From Microbacterium oxydans (GTDB taxonomy: Bacteria > Actinomycetota > Actinomycetes > Actinomycetales > Microbacteriaceae), in NCBI RefSeq assembly GCF_000956525.1, contig NZ_JYIW01000025.1, forward strand, positions 372,001-436,000: a DNA stretch of 64,000 bases. Direction: 5' to 3'. Of the stretch, positions 7,873-16,441 are shown piece after piece; position 1 is the stretch's first letter; each line of letters starts with the position of its first letter. The position numbers were made by a program, and so were the translations under genes. The notes below the pieces were generated by a model, which saw nothing but the letters and a program-made list of their open reading frames with translations, was not told the origin of the DNA and made no database searches.

Positions 7873-9312
7873 ATGTCTTCAACCACTTTCGAGCGCACTC
7901 AGCGCGTCGCCGTCCTCGGTGGCGGTCCCGGCGGATACGAGGCGGCTCTCGCAGCCGCTCAGCTGGGTGCAGAGGTCACCTTGGTCGAGCGTGTCGGCGT
8001 CGGCGGGTCGGCAGTGCTGACCGATGTCGTGCCCTCCAAGAGCCTGATCGCCACGGCGGATGCCGCTGTCGCGATCTCCGAGGCGAGCGACCTCGGCGTC
8101 AACTTCTACGCCAAGGGCGAGAACGGCAAGCCGCTCAAGCCCGAGATCGCGATCAACCTCGCCGCCGTGAACAAGCGCCTGGTGGCGCTCGCCGGACAGC
8201 AGTCGGAGGACATGCGCGCAACGCTCCTCGAGGCCGGCGTGCGGATCCTCTCAGGTCACGGTCGGCTCGAGGGCCCGACCGCGATCGTGGTGTCGACCGG
8301 CCAGGGCGGCACCGATTTCGACCGCATCGAGGCAGACACGATCATCGTCGCGGTCGGTGCATCGCCCCGCGAGCTCGACTCGGCCAAGCCGGACGGCAAG
8401 CGCATCCTCACCTGGACGCAGCTGTACGACATGAAGGCGCTTCCGGAGCATCTCATCGTGGTCGGCTCGGGCGTCACCGGTGCCGAGTTCGCCTCGGCGT
8501 ACATGAACCTCGGCGCGAAGGTGACGCTGATCTCGAGCCGCGAGCAGGTGCTCCCCGGTGAGGACAAGGATGCCGCGAGCGTCCTCGAGAAGGTCTTCAA
8601 GCGCGGTGGCATGCAGGTGCTCTCGAAGTCCCGCGCCGACGAGGTGAAGGCGGACAAGGACGGGGTCGTCGTGACCCTCTCCGACGGTCGCACGGTCGAG
8701 GGCAGCCACTGCCTGATGGCGGTCGGCTCGATCCCCAACACGGCGGGCATCGGTCTCGAGGAGGCCGGCGTCGAGCTCGACGAGACAGGGCACGTCCGCG
8801 TGAACAAGGTCGCTCGCACCTCGGTCCCGAACGTGTACGCGGTCGGCGACTGCACGAACTTCTTCCCGCTGGCATCCGTCGCATCCATGCAGGGCCGCAC
8901 CGCGGTGTTCCACGCGCTGGGTGACATCGTGATCCCGCTCGAGCTGATCAAGATCACCTCGAACATCTTCACGGCGCCCGAGATCGCGACGGTCGGCTAC
9001 TCGGAGAAGGACGTGGAGGACGGCATCGCGGACGGGCTCGTCTACAAGCTCCCGCTGGCCGCCAACCCGCGGGCCAAGATGATGGGCATCAAGGACGGCT
9101 TCGTCAAGATCATCGCCCGCAAGGGCTCCGGCACCGTGATCGGCGGCGTGATCGTCGCCCCCAAGGCGTCGGAGCTCATCTACCCGATCGCGGTCGCGGT
9201 CGAGCGTCGCCTCACGGTGGATCAGGTCTCGCGCGTCTTCGCCGCGTACCCGTCGCTGTCGAGCAGCATCACCGACGCCAGCCGTGCGATGCACCTGGGG
9301 TACATCTCCTGA
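7873..9312 (+). CDS. LpdA-like NAD(P)H dehydrogenase (flavoprotein disulfide reductase family, redox cysteines absent)
   Basis: 479-residue FAD- and NAD(P)-binding oxidoreductase. The N-terminal FAD Rossmann motif is VAVLGGGPGGYEAALAA; the NAD(P) motif is IVVGSGVTGAEFASAY; the second FAD motif is NVYAVGDCTNFFPLA; a C-terminal dimerisation domain follows. Where lipoamide dehydrogenases have CxxxxC, this protein has GVGGSAVLTDVVPSKSL with no cysteine pair. That matches the mycobacterial LpdA (Rv3303c) group, described as NAD(P)H:quinone-type reductases, so it should not be annotated as the E3 of pyruvate dehydrogenase. I use the ATG at 7873; an ATG at 7864 is equally possible. A strong terminator follows at once. 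Confidence 0.87.
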   Translation: MSSTTFERTQRVAVLGGGPGGYEAALAAAQLGAEVTLVERVGVGGSAVLTDVVPSKSLIATADAAVAISEASDLGVNFYAKGENGKPLKPEIAINLAAVNKRLVALAGQQSEDMRATLLEAGVRILSGHGRLEGPTAIVVSTGQGGTDFDRIEADTIIVAVGASPRELDSAKPDGKRILTWTQLYDMKALPEHLIVVGSGVTGAEFASAYMNLGAKVTLISSREQVLPGEDKDAASVLEKVFKRGGMQVLSKSRADEVKADKDGVVVTLSDGRTVEGSHCLMAVGSIPNTAGIGLEEAGVELDETGHVRVNKVARTSVPNVYAVGDCTNFFPLASVASMQGRTAVFHALGDIVIPLELIKITSNIFTAPEIATVGYSEKDVEDGIADGLVYKLPLAANPRAKMMGIKDGFVKIIARKGSGTVIGGVIVAPKASELIYPIAVAVERRLTVDQVSRVFAAYPSLSSSITDASRAMHLGYIS

Positions 9313-9330
9313 CCAGCACAGTCACGCACG

Positions 9331-9360
9331 AACGGCGCCCCACCTCAGTGGGGCGCCGTT
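9331..9360 (+). terminator. Strong intrinsic terminator hairpin
   Basis: A perfect 13-bp stem (9331–9343 with 9348–9360) closed by a CTCA loop begins 19 bases after the flavoprotein stop codon. The 3' side ends GTTTCGTT, a short T-rich tail. It may also stop minus-strand transcription from the carboxylase gene. Confidence 0.85.
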
Positions 9361-9384
9361 TCGTTCCGTGGACCCTGACCCTGC

Positions 9385-9504
9385 TGGGTCCCTGACCCTC
9401 TCGAAGGGTCTGGGTCCCTGAGCCTGTCGAAGGGCCCGACCCTGCTGGGTCCCTGAGCTTGTCGAAGGGCCCGACCCTTCTGGGTCCCTGAGCCTGTCGA
9501 AGGG
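9385..9504. repeat. Four-copy array of a 24-bp repeat (TGGGTCCCTGAGCCTGTCGAAGGG-type)
   Basis: Copies at 9385–9408, 9411–9434, 9446–9469 and 9481–9504. The core is CCCTGAGCCTGTCGAAGGG with single-base variants. Spacing is 26, 35 and 35 bases; copies 2 to 4 are separated by GCCCGACCC-like linkers that resemble each other. The last copy stops one base before the stop codon of the biotin carboxylase gene. The same core motif is known to me as a dispersed intergenic repeat in several high-GC bacteria. It has no coding potential I can support. Confidence 0.85.
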
Positions 9505-9505
9505 C

Positions 9506-11272
9506 TCAGCTGATCGTGAGCAGCTGGTGTCCGGCGGAGACGGTGGCGCCGGCATCCGCGTTGATGTTGCCGACGACGCCATCCTTGTGCGCCTGCAGCG
9601 GCTGCTCCATCTTCATCGCCTCGAGCACGACGACGAGGTCGCCCTTGACGACCTGCTGGCCGTCCTCGACCGCGACCTTGACGACCGTCGCCTGCATGGG
9701 CGACTTCACGGCGTCGCCGGATGCACCGGCGTTGGCGGTGGTGGCGTGGCTGCGACGCGACGGCGGCACGGCTGCCGGGCGTCCTGCGGTGCCCGCGGCG
9801 ACCGCGACGCGATCGGGCAGGCTGACCTCGAGGCGCTTTCCTGCGACCTCGACGACGACCGTGTGGCGGCCCCCGGCGGCGGACGGCGCTTCGAGCTCGC
9901 CGTCCCACGCGGGGATGTCGTTCTCGAACTCGGTCTCGATCCAGCGGGTGAAGATGCCGAAGGTGCCGTTCTCGGCGGTGAATGCGGGGTCGCGCACGAC
10001 CTTGCGGTGGAACGGCAGCACGGTGGGGAGCCCAGCGACCTCGAACTCGTCGAGGGCGCGGCGGGACCGCTCCAGTGCCTCTTCACGGCTCTTGCCGGTG
10101 ACGATGATCTTCGCGAGCAGCGAATCGAACGCGCCGGAGACCTCGTCGCCGGCGGTCACGCCGGAGTCGAGGCGGATGCCGGGGCCGCCGAAGGTCTTGA
10201 ACACGTGCACCGGACCGGGCTGGGGCAGGAAGCCGCGGCCGGGGTCCTCGCCGTTGATGCGGAATTCGAAGGAGTGGCCGAGCGGCTTCGGGTCGTCGTA
10301 GTCGATGGTGCCGCCGGCGGCGATGCGGAACTGCTCGCGCACCAGGTCGATGCCGGTGACCTCTTCCGAGACCGGGTGCTCGACCTGCAGACGGGTGTTG
10401 ACCTCGAGGAACGAGACCGTGCCGTCTGCGCCGATCAGGAACTCGCAGGTACCAGCCCCGACGTAGCCGACCTCCTTGAGGATGGCCTTCGAGGCGCTGT
10501 ACAGCAGGTCGTTCTGCTCGTCCGTGAGGAACGGAGCCGGTGCCTCCTCGACGAGCTTCTGGTGTCGGCGCTGCAGCGAGCAGTCGCGCGTCGAGATGAC
10601 GACGACCGTGCCCTCGGCATCCGCCAGGCACTGGGTCTCGACGTGACGCGGCTTGTCGAGGTACTTCTCGACGAAGCACTCGCCGCGGCCGAATGCTGCG
10701 ACTGCTTCGCGGGTGGCGGACTCGAACAGCTCGGCGACCTCGTCGAGCTCGCGGGCGACCTTGAGGCCGCGTCCGCCGCCGCCGTATGCCGCCTTGATGG
10801 CGATCGGCAGGCCGAACTCCTTCGCGAAGGCGACGACCTCCTCGGCGGTCTCGACCGGACCGGGGGTGCCGGGGGCGAGCGGTGCGCCCACCTTCTCGGC
10901 GACGTGGCGCGCGGTCACCTTGTCGCCGAGTGACTCGATGGCATCGGGAGACGGACCGATCCACGTCATCCCCGCACCGATCACTGCACGAGCGAACTCG
11001 GCGTTCTCGGCGAGGAAGCCGTAGCCGGGGTGCACGGCGTCTGCACCGGCGCGACGGGCCACCGACAGGATCTTCTCGATCTGCAGGTACGTCTCGGCGC
11101 TGGTCGAGCCGTCGAGCGCGAAGGCCTCGTCGGCGAGGCGGGTGTGCAGGGCGTCGCGGTCCTGGTCGGCGTAGACGGCGACCGAGGCGATCCCGGAGTC
11201 GCGAGCGGCACGGATGATGCGGACGGCGATCTCGCCGCGGTTGGCGATGAGCACCTTGGCGATAGCAGGCAT
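9506..11272 (-). CDS. Acyl-CoA carboxylase alpha subunit (biotin carboxylase + biotin carboxyl carrier)
   Basis: 588-residue AccA3-type subunit that carboxylates its own biotin using ATP and bicarbonate and hands the carboxyl to the beta subunit. Order: N-terminal biotin carboxylase ([17 protein letters not shown]), ATP-grasp domain with [27 protein letters not shown] in the active site, biotin carboxylase C domain, an Ala/Pro-rich linker, and a C-terminal biotinyl domain with EAMKMEQ (biotin on Lys554). I start at the ATG at 11272, which lies seven bases after a TAGGCT -10; the 17 extra upstream residues look non-coding. Its beta and epsilon partners are at 21047 and 20826. A repeat array abuts its stop codon. 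Confidence 0.93.
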   Translation of the reverse strand: MPAIAKVLIANRGEIAVRIIRAARDSGIASVAVYADQDRDALHTRLADEAFALDGSTSAETYLQIEKILSVARRAGADAVHPGYGFLAENAEFARAVIGAGMTWIGPSPDAIESLGDKVTARHVAEKVGAPLAPGTPGPVETAEEVVAFAKEFGLPIAIKAAYGGGGRGLKVARELDEVAELFESATREAVAAFGRGECFVEKYLDKPRHVETQCLADAEGTVVVISTRDCSLQRRHQKLVEEAPAPFLTDEQNDLLYSASKAILKEVGYVGAGTCEFLIGADGTVSFLEVNTRLQVEHPVSEEVTGIDLVREQFRIAAGGTIDYDDPKPLGHSFEFRINGEDPGRGFLPQPGPVHVFKTFGGPGIRLDSGVTAGDEVSGAFDSLLAKIIVTGKSREEALERSRRALDEFEVAGLPTVLPFHRKVVRDPAFTAENGTFGIFTRWIETEFENDIPAWDGELEAPSAAGGRHTVVVEVAGKRLEVSLPDRVAVAAGTAGRPAAVPPSRRSHATTANAGASGDAVKSPMQATVVKVAVEDGQQVVKGDLVVVLEAMKMEQPLQAHKDGVVGNINADAGATVSAGHQLLTIS

Positions 11273-11279
11273 GGTTGCC

Positions 11280-11285
11280 AGCCTA
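11280..11285 (-). promoter_or_regulatory. Leaderless-type -10 element for the carboxylase alpha subunit
   Basis: TAGGCT on the minus strand, seven bases before the ATG at 11272; supports that start over upstream ones. Confidence 0.55.
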
Positions 11286-11350
11286 GCGAGAAGCCTCGCG
11301 TTCCATTTGACGACTCTCCACAAGAAAGGCGCTGAAACGTCGCGCAGACC

Positions 11351-12013
11351 CTACGAGGCGGAGGGCAGCAGGTCGGGTGTCCAGAGGTCGGTCCAGGTGA
11401 CGCCGAGATCGACGACGAGTCGGCGGATCGTCGAGAGCGACATGCCGACGACCGTCGACGGATCGCCTTCGACGCGCGTGATGAACGCGCCGCCGAGGCT
11501 GTCCACCGTGAACGCGCCGGCGACGTGGAGCGGCTCTCCGGAGGCGATGTAGGCGGCGAGCTCCTCATCGGTGACGTCGTCTGCGAAGGTGACGGATGCT
11601 TCGGCCGTGGCGGTCGCCTCGACCGGTTCGGTTCCGGGGGAGACCCGGAACACCGAATGCCCTGAGTGCAGGATGCCGGTGGCGCCGCGCATCTCCTGCC
11701 AGCGCCTGGTCGCCTCTTCAGCCGTGTGCGGCTTGCCGTACACCCGCCCGTGGAGCGCGAACATCGAGTCGCCGCCGATCACGATCCCGTCGAATTCGCC
11801 CTCGGCGGCGAGACGGTGCGCGACATCGGCGGCCTTGGCCCGGGCGAGCAGCAGCACGAGTTCGGCCGGGGGGAGTTCTGCGCCGGTCGCCACGGCAGCG
11901 GCTGCGGCGACCGCATCCTCGTCCACATCCGGCGACAGGGTGAGGGGTTCGATTCCCGCCTGCCGGAGCAGCATCAGGCGGGCGGGAGAGGTGGAAGCCA
12001 GGCAGACGCGCAT
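11351..12013 (-). CDS. maf: Maf-family nucleoside triphosphate pyrophosphatase
   Basis: 220-residue Maf protein, a house-cleaning pyrophosphatase that hydrolyses modified or canonical dTTP/UTP/CTP to monophosphates; members also affect septation. The N-terminus CLASTSPARLMLLRQAG is the Maf signature, followed by VIGGDSMFALHGRVYGKP and the conserved HSGHSVFRV segment. The C-terminus keeps GAFTVDSLGGAFITRVEGDPSTVVGMSL. I place the start at ATG 12013, seven bases after a TACGGT -10 on the minus strand; two GTG codons just upstream are alternatives. The gene is divergent from the methyltransferase with start codons only 23 bases apart. Confidence 0.9.
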   Translation of the reverse strand: MRVCLASTSPARLMLLRQAGIEPLTLSPDVDEDAVAAAAAVATGAELPPAELVLLLARAKAADVAHRLAAEGEFDGIVIGGDSMFALHGRVYGKPHTAEEATRRWQEMRGATGILHSGHSVFRVSPGTEPVEATATAEASVTFADDVTDEELAAYIASGEPLHVAGAFTVDSLGGAFITRVEGDPSTVVGMSLSTIRRLVVDLGVTWTDLWTPDLLPSAS

Positions 12014-12020
12014 GTGCACC

Positions 12021-12026
12021 ACCGTA
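12021..12026 (-). promoter_or_regulatory. -10 element for maf, overlapping the opposite-strand -10
   Basis: TACGGT read on the minus strand, seven bases before ATG 12013. It shares two base pairs with the plus-strand -10 at 12025–12030, forming a compact bidirectional promoter core. Confidence 0.5.
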
Positions 12027-12030
12027 TCCT
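12025..12030 (+). promoter_or_regulatory. Leaderless-type -10 element for the RNA methyltransferase
   Basis: TATCCT six bases before ATG 12037, overlapping by two bases the maf -10 on the other strand. Confidence 0.55.
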
Positions 12031-12036
12031 CGAAGG

Positions 12037-13275
12037 ATGACTTCCTCGCCTGCTGACGTGCTCGAACTCGACATCACCGGAATCGCGCACGGTGGCACGT
12101 TCGTCGCGCGCCATGAGGGGCGCGTGGTGTTCGTCTCGGATGCGATCCCCGGTGAGCGCGTGCGCGCACGCCTGATCGACCCGCAGGACGAAGCGGCCGA
12201 GTCCCGCAGCTTCTGGCGCGCGGAGACCATCGAGGTGCTCGATGCCTCGCCGCACCGCCGTCCGCACATCTGGCCCGAGGCCGATGTGTCGCGCGACCCG
12301 GCGCAGCGCCCGGGAGGCGCCGACCTCGGCCATATCGAACTCGCGCACCAGCGCACGTTGAAGCGACAGGTCCTCGCCGAGGCGTTCGACCGCTTCGCCG
12401 GCGGTGGCCTCGAGGCTCCGGAGATCGAGGCCGTCGAGTCCGGTGACGGTCTCGGCTGGCGCACCCGCGTCACGCTGCATGTCGACGATGCGGGCAACGT
12501 CGGCCCGTACGCGGCGCGCAGCCACCGCGTGATCCCGGTGTCGAGCCATCCGCTCGCCCGCCCGGCCGTCGCTGCGGCTGCGCTTGCCCTTCGCGGCGCG
12601 GAAGCCGGACGGATCGAGCTCGTCGAGCCCGCTGACGGCGAGGTGCGCGTGATCCGCCGCGAGGACGGCGCGAAGCCCGCCCGAGGGCACGGCGGTCGGC
12701 GCGCCGCACCCGAGGTGATCGAGGAGGTCGTCGGCGACCGTCGGTTCCAGGTCGACGCGAGCGGCTTCTGGCAGGTGCACCCCCGCGCCGCCTCGGTGCT
12801 CGACGGTGCCGTCTACGGCGTGCTCGACGGCCACGTGGACGCCGGATCGACCCACTACGACCTCTACGGCGGCGTCGGCCTCTTCGCGGCGACCCTCGCC
12901 GACCTGGGCGCCGAGAAGATCGTCAGCGTCGAGTCCAGCAAGCGCGCCACCCAGCACGCGCAGGCGAATCTCGCACCGCTCGCCATCTCGGCCGTCACGG
13001 CCCGAGTCGACCGCTTCCTGCACGGCGTCACCGATCGGACGGGCACGGGGGCCGTCGTCCTCGATCCGCCGCGTGCCGGTGCCGGCCGCACGGTTGTTGA
13101 GGGCGTGCACGCCCTCTCACCCGAGGCGATCGCCTACGTCGCCTGCGATCCGGTGGCGTTGGCGCGCGACCTCGGCACCTTCCGCGGGCTCGGCTGGCAG
13201 GTGAAGACGCTGCGCGCCTTCGACCTGTTCCCGCATTCGCATCACTTCGAGGTCATCGCCCTGCTCACGCGCTGA
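12037..13275 (+). CDS. TRAM-domain class I SAM-dependent RNA (uracil-5-)methyltransferase
   Basis: 412-residue TrmA/RumA-family enzyme that methylates C5 of a uridine in tRNA or rRNA. The first ~65 residues form a TRAM domain (LELDITGIAHGGTFVARHEGRVVFV). The SAM-binding domain has YDLYGGVGLFAATLA, the catalytic segment VVLDPPRAGAG, and the nucleophilic cysteine in VACDPVALARDL; the C-terminus FDLFPHSHHFEVIALLTR is typical. No N-terminal four-cysteine iron–sulphur cluster is visible, unlike RlmD. Position 54 of tRNA versus an rRNA target cannot be told apart here. Confidence 0.9.
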   Translation: MTSSPADVLELDITGIAHGGTFVARHEGRVVFVSDAIPGERVRARLIDPQDEAAESRSFWRAETIEVLDASPHRRPHIWPEADVSRDPAQRPGGADLGHIELAHQRTLKRQVLAEAFDRFAGGGLEAPEIEAVESGDGLGWRTRVTLHVDDAGNVGPYAARSHRVIPVSSHPLARPAVAAAALALRGAEAGRIELVEPADGEVRVIRREDGAKPARGHGGRRAAPEVIEEVVGDRRFQVDASGFWQVHPRAASVLDGAVYGVLDGHVDAGSTHYDLYGGVGLFAATLADLGAEKIVSVESSKRATQHAQANLAPLAISAVTARVDRFLHGVTDRTGTGAVVLDPPRAGAGRTVVEGVHALSPEAIAYVACDPVALARDLGTFRGLGWQVKTLRAFDLFPHSHHFEVIALLTR

Positions 13276-13317
13276 CACCCGGCGACGTCAAGGCACCGTT
13301 CGGGGCGGTCGACTCAC

Positions 13318-13323
13318 TAGGCT
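13318..13323 (+). promoter_or_regulatory. Leaderless-type -10 element for the response regulator operon
   Basis: TAGGCT six bases before ATG 13330; no ribosome-binding site between. Confidence 0.55.
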
Positions 13324-13329
13324 GGGCGG

Positions 13330-13989
13330 ATGAGTACGGTCGCCCTCATCGATGATCACGAGTCCGTTCGCCTCGGTCTTGAGGCCGCGTTCGCGCGCGA
13401 CGCGCAGACGGTCGTCTTCTCCGGAAGCTCGGTGAGCTCCTACCTCGACTGGCGGTCGACGACCGGTGACGCCCCCGCTGAGGTCGTCGTCCTTGATCTG
13501 ACGCTCGGCGACGGATCCACGGTCACCGAGAACGTCACGAGGCTCGTCAACGACGGTGCGAGCGTCGTCATTCACAGCGTCGCCGACCGCCCGGCCGCTG
13601 TGCGTGAAGCGCTGTCGGCCGGCGCGGCGGGCGTGGTCAGCAAGTCCTCGGCGCTCGATGACGTGCTCGACGCGATCCGCACCGTCGCCGGCGGGGAGGC
13701 GCTCAACAACGTCGAGTGGGCGAGTGCCGTCGACGGCGACCGCGACTTCGCCGACGCGCAGCTGTCGACGCGCGAGCGAGAGGTGCTGCGCCTGTACGCC
13801 ACCGGCCTGCCGCTCAAAGCGGTCGCCGAGCGCCTCGGCGTCGCGTACTCCACCGCCAAGGAGAACATCACCCGCATCCGCGTGAAGTACGTCGAGGTGG
13901 GGCGACCCGCGCCGACCAAGGTCGACCTGCTGCGGCGGGCGATGGAGGACGGCATCGTGGAGACGGATGGCGACCCGAGTGGCCACTGA
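13330..13989 (+). CDS. LuxR/NarL-family response regulator
   Basis: 219-residue DNA-binding response regulator. The receiver domain has the acidic pair IDDHES (Asp8/9), the phospho-acceptor in VVLDLTLGDGS (about Asp56) and Lys105 in VVSKSS. A C-terminal LuxR-type helix-turn-helix (LSTREREVLRLYATGLPLKAVAERLGV, about residues 145–205) binds DNA. Between its phosphosite and HTH it lacks the usual proline after the phospho-acceptor (TLGD rather than MPG). The gene overlaps the following histidine kinase by 23 bases and is the first of a three-gene unit. Targets are unknown. Confidence 0.92.
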   Translation: MSTVALIDDHESVRLGLEAAFARDAQTVVFSGSSVSSYLDWRSTTGDAPAEVVVLDLTLGDGSTVTENVTRLVNDGASVVIHSVADRPAAVREALSAGAAGVVSKSSALDDVLDAIRTVAGGEALNNVEWASAVDGDRDFADAQLSTREREVLRLYATGLPLKAVAERLGVAYSTAKENITRIRVKYVEVGRPAPTKVDLLRRAMEDGIVETDGDPSGH

Positions 13990-15208
13990 CTCGCTCAGCA
14001 TCCGCGAGGCCTGGAGCAAGATCCCCTCCCCGGGCACCGCTGAGACCGAGTTCGAGCGCTTCACCGGGAAGCGCATGGAGCGCATCCTGGCGACGGTGGT
14101 CGCGATCGGGTCGGCCGTGTTCGGCACCCAGGCCTTCCTCGCCGCACTCGGCGCGATGTCGCGCACGGATGTCGCGCACATCATCGTCGTGGTGTTCGTC
14201 AACGTCCCACTCGTGGCGATGCTCATCGCCTGCCTGGTCGGCCGCGGAGTCCGCGTCACCTCCGGGGCGTTCGCGATCGCGTTCCTGCTGGCGCTCGCCG
14301 CGTGGCCGACCGTCGTGTCACCAGGCGTCGCGGGCGATCAGCCCTGGATCTTCTTCCTCGTCAACGTCGGCGTCGTCGCCGCGATGCTCGCGTTCCCGAT
14401 CCGCATCCAGTTCGCCTGGGCCGTCGCGATGCCGTTCGTGTACGGGTACGTGCGGCTCGTGCAGGGCGGATTCACGAACGAGTTCTGGGTCACCACAGCG
14501 TTCGACGTGTCGTTCACGCTCATCCTCGGCATCGTCATCATCTCGCTCGGGTGGATGTTCCGCTCCGTCGCCTCCGGCGTCGACGACGCCAGGGGGCGCG
14601 CAGTGGCCTCCTACGCGTCGGCGGCAGCAGCGGCGGCAGCGGAGGAGGAGCGGATCGCGATGTCCGCTCTGATGCATGACAGCGTGCTCGCGGCCCTGAT
14701 CGCCGCGGAGCGTGCCGAGAGCGAGCGTGCGCGCGAACTCGCCGTCGCGATGGCCAGGGAAGCGCTGACGCGGTTGGCGAACACCGAGGCCGCTGTCGCG
14801 CAGGAAGGCAGCGACGAGCCGGTCGGCATCGCGCAGATCGTGGCAGAGCTGCGCCGCGCGCTGTCGGAGCTTGGTGCGGATGCGCTGGTCGAGGAGAGCG
14901 GCGGCGTCGGGCTCATTCCAGGACGGGCCGCGCGTGCGCTCGTGCTGGCTGCGCGACAGGCGATCGGGAACGCGGTCTCGCATGCCCAGGGCAGAGGGCT
15001 GCACATCAGCGCCATCGCGCACGGCGATGAAGGCATCGTCGTGACGATCTCCGACACCGGACCCGGATTCGACATCGACGCGATCGGCGAGGACCGTCTC
15101 GGCATCCGCGCCTCGATCATCGCTCGCATGGCGGGCGTCGCCGGTACCGCTGACATCGATTCGGGCCCTGGCGGCACGACCGTGACGCTCGGTTGGGAGC
15201 GCGCATGA
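13967..15208 (+). CDS. Membrane sensor histidine kinase (HisKA_3 / HATPase type)
   Basis: 413-residue kinase partner of the upstream regulator. A short cytoplasmic N-terminus is followed by about six transmembrane helices (residues ~38–197), an Ala/Glu-rich helix, the dimerisation helix with SALMHDSVLAALIAAERAE (phospho-accepting His237), and a C-terminal ATPase domain: N-box-like RQAIGNAVSHAQG, G1 VTISDTGPGFD, G2 DRLGIRASIIARMAG and GPGGTTVTL. The sensor part is almost entirely membrane-embedded with no large extracellular loop, as in kinases that sense membrane state. Its stop overlaps the next gene by four bases. Confidence 0.9.
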   Translation: MATRVATDSLSIREAWSKIPSPGTAETEFERFTGKRMERILATVVAIGSAVFGTQAFLAALGAMSRTDVAHIIVVVFVNVPLVAMLIACLVGRGVRVTSGAFAIAFLLALAAWPTVVSPGVAGDQPWIFFLVNVGVVAAMLAFPIRIQFAWAVAMPFVYGYVRLVQGGFTNEFWVTTAFDVSFTLILGIVIISLGWMFRSVASGVDDARGRAVASYASAAAAAAAEEERIAMSALMHDSVLAALIAAERAESERARELAVAMAREALTRLANTEAAVAQEGSDEPVGIAQIVAELRRALSELGADALVEESGGVGLIPGRAARALVLAARQAIGNAVSHAQGRGLHISAIAHGDEGIVVTISDTGPGFDIDAIGEDRLGIRASIIARMAGVAGTADIDSGPGGTTVTLGWERA

Positions 15209-16215
15209 ACCGCACAGTCCGCAGTGTCGCCACCTCGCTCGCAGTCGGCTTCGCGGTCTACTTCGCCGCGCGCTCCCTCTGGTGGGTGGTGCAGCCGACC
15301 TCGCCGCTGCTGATGGTCGCATCGATCGTGCTGCTGCTCGCCGTCATCCTCATCGCGACGCTGTGGGGCTCAGCCAGGTCGGCGAAGATGCCGATGTGGG
15401 TGGCGTGGCTGTCGCTGGTCGCCAGTGCAGTCATCCCGGCGCTCGCGACGTTGTCGATGGACCCGGCGTCGCGGACGGCACCGTTCGCGACCTCGTACAT
15501 CGGCGGCATCGGTCTGCTCGGCGTCGTGTGCATCGTTCGTCGACGCTTCTGGATCGGGTGGGGGACCCTCGTCATGCTGGTCGCGACCTCGTCCGCGTAT
15601 CTCGGCATCGGCGTCGCGCTCAACCTCGGGCTCGTCGGGTCCATCATGTGGCTCGTCATCGCCCGTCTGCTCGTGTTCTTCTGGGATCGGGCGATCCGCG
15701 ACACCGCGCGCCTCGCCGAGATCCAGCAGGCGGTCTCGGCCTGGCATGCGACGCAGCTGGTGCGCCAGCGTGAGCGCCGCGTGCGCACGCAGTTCGCGTT
15801 GGCAGTCGCCGGTCCGGTGCTGGGCCGCGTGGTCGCCTCTCGCGGTGGACTCGATGAGGAGGAGCGCCTGCAGGCGAGACTCGCCGAGGGTCGCCTGCGT
15901 GATGAGCTGCGCGGCGCAGATCTGCTCAACGACGATGTGCGCGATGCGATCGAGGATGCCCGTCGGCGCGGCGTCGTGGTGACCGTGTTCGATGAGAGCG
16001 GACTCGAGGGCGTCGATGAAGACCGACGCGAGGCGATCCGGGATGAGCTGGCCGTTGTGCTGCGTTCCGCTCGGGCCGGGCGTCTGATCATCCGTTCGTC
16101 GAGCGATCCGCGAATCGCGGTGACCGTGGTCGGACGAGCAGGTTCGCGATCGTCCCGCGACGACGACGATGTGGACCTGTTCCACGAGATCGAGCGCGAG
16201 GTCACGGACTCCTGA
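15205..16215 (+). CDS. Multi-helix membrane protein of the kinase operon, possible degenerate histidine kinase
   Basis: 336 residues; I do not recognise a named family. It has about five hydrophobic segments in the first ~160 residues (NRTVRSVATSLAVGFAVYF onwards), then a long charged helical region (RDTARLAEIQQAVSAWHATQL) and a ~110-residue C-terminal globular part (LLNDDVRDAIEDARRRGVVVTVFDESG… RSARAGRLIIRSS) ending in an acidic tail. Layout parallels the adjacent kinase, but no N, G1 or G2 ATP-binding boxes are visible. The ATG overlaps the kinase stop (ATGA), implying coupled expression. Possible roles are accessory sensor, inhibitor or co-dimer of the kinase; this is inference from context. 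Confidence 0.8.
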   Translation: MNRTVRSVATSLAVGFAVYFAARSLWWVVQPTSPLLMVASIVLLLAVILIATLWGSARSAKMPMWVAWLSLVASAVIPALATLSMDPASRTAPFATSYIGGIGLLGVVCIVRRRFWIGWGTLVMLVATSSAYLGIGVALNLGLVGSIMWLVIARLLVFFWDRAIRDTARLAEIQQAVSAWHATQLVRQRERRVRTQFALAVAGPVLGRVVASRGGLDEEERLQARLAEGRLRDELRGADLLNDDVRDAIEDARRRGVVVTVFDESGLEGVDEDRREAIRDELAVVLRSARAGRLIIRSSSDPRIAVTVVGRAGSRSSRDDDDVDLFHEIEREVTDS

Positions 16216-16233
16216 GTCTCCGTGGTGAGAGTG

Positions 16234-16266
16234 GGCGAGGGGCGGCGAAATCGCCAGCCCCTCGCC
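16234..16266 (+). terminator. Intrinsic terminator after the signalling operon
   Basis: GGCGAGGGGC (16234–16243) pairs perfectly with GCCCCTCGCC (16257–16266), with an inner GGCGA–AA–TCGCC stem in the loop and a single bulged A. The U-tract is weak (ATTG). Confidence 0.7.
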
Positions 16267-16441
16267 ATTGCGGTGCAGTTACCCGAAAACTGACCGCTGG
16301 TGGCCGTTCTACGTCTATCTACCCTGTGACAGAGAGAACAGCCGAACGCGAAGCGTCTCCTTTATTCTGCTCGGTCGATCAAACGCTGTCTGTAGGTATT
16401 TTGGGGGACAGTTTCATGGACGGATGGGGGAGGATTGGGCC

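Noticed and set aside
8251..9294. A 347-residue frame antisense to the flavoprotein gene
   Set aside because: Charged low-complexity product, no family motif, no start signals; shadow of the sense gene.
9313..9505. CRISPR-like array
   Set aside because: The repeats are 24 bases with spacers of only 2 to 11 bases, the linkers are not unique, and no cas gene is present.
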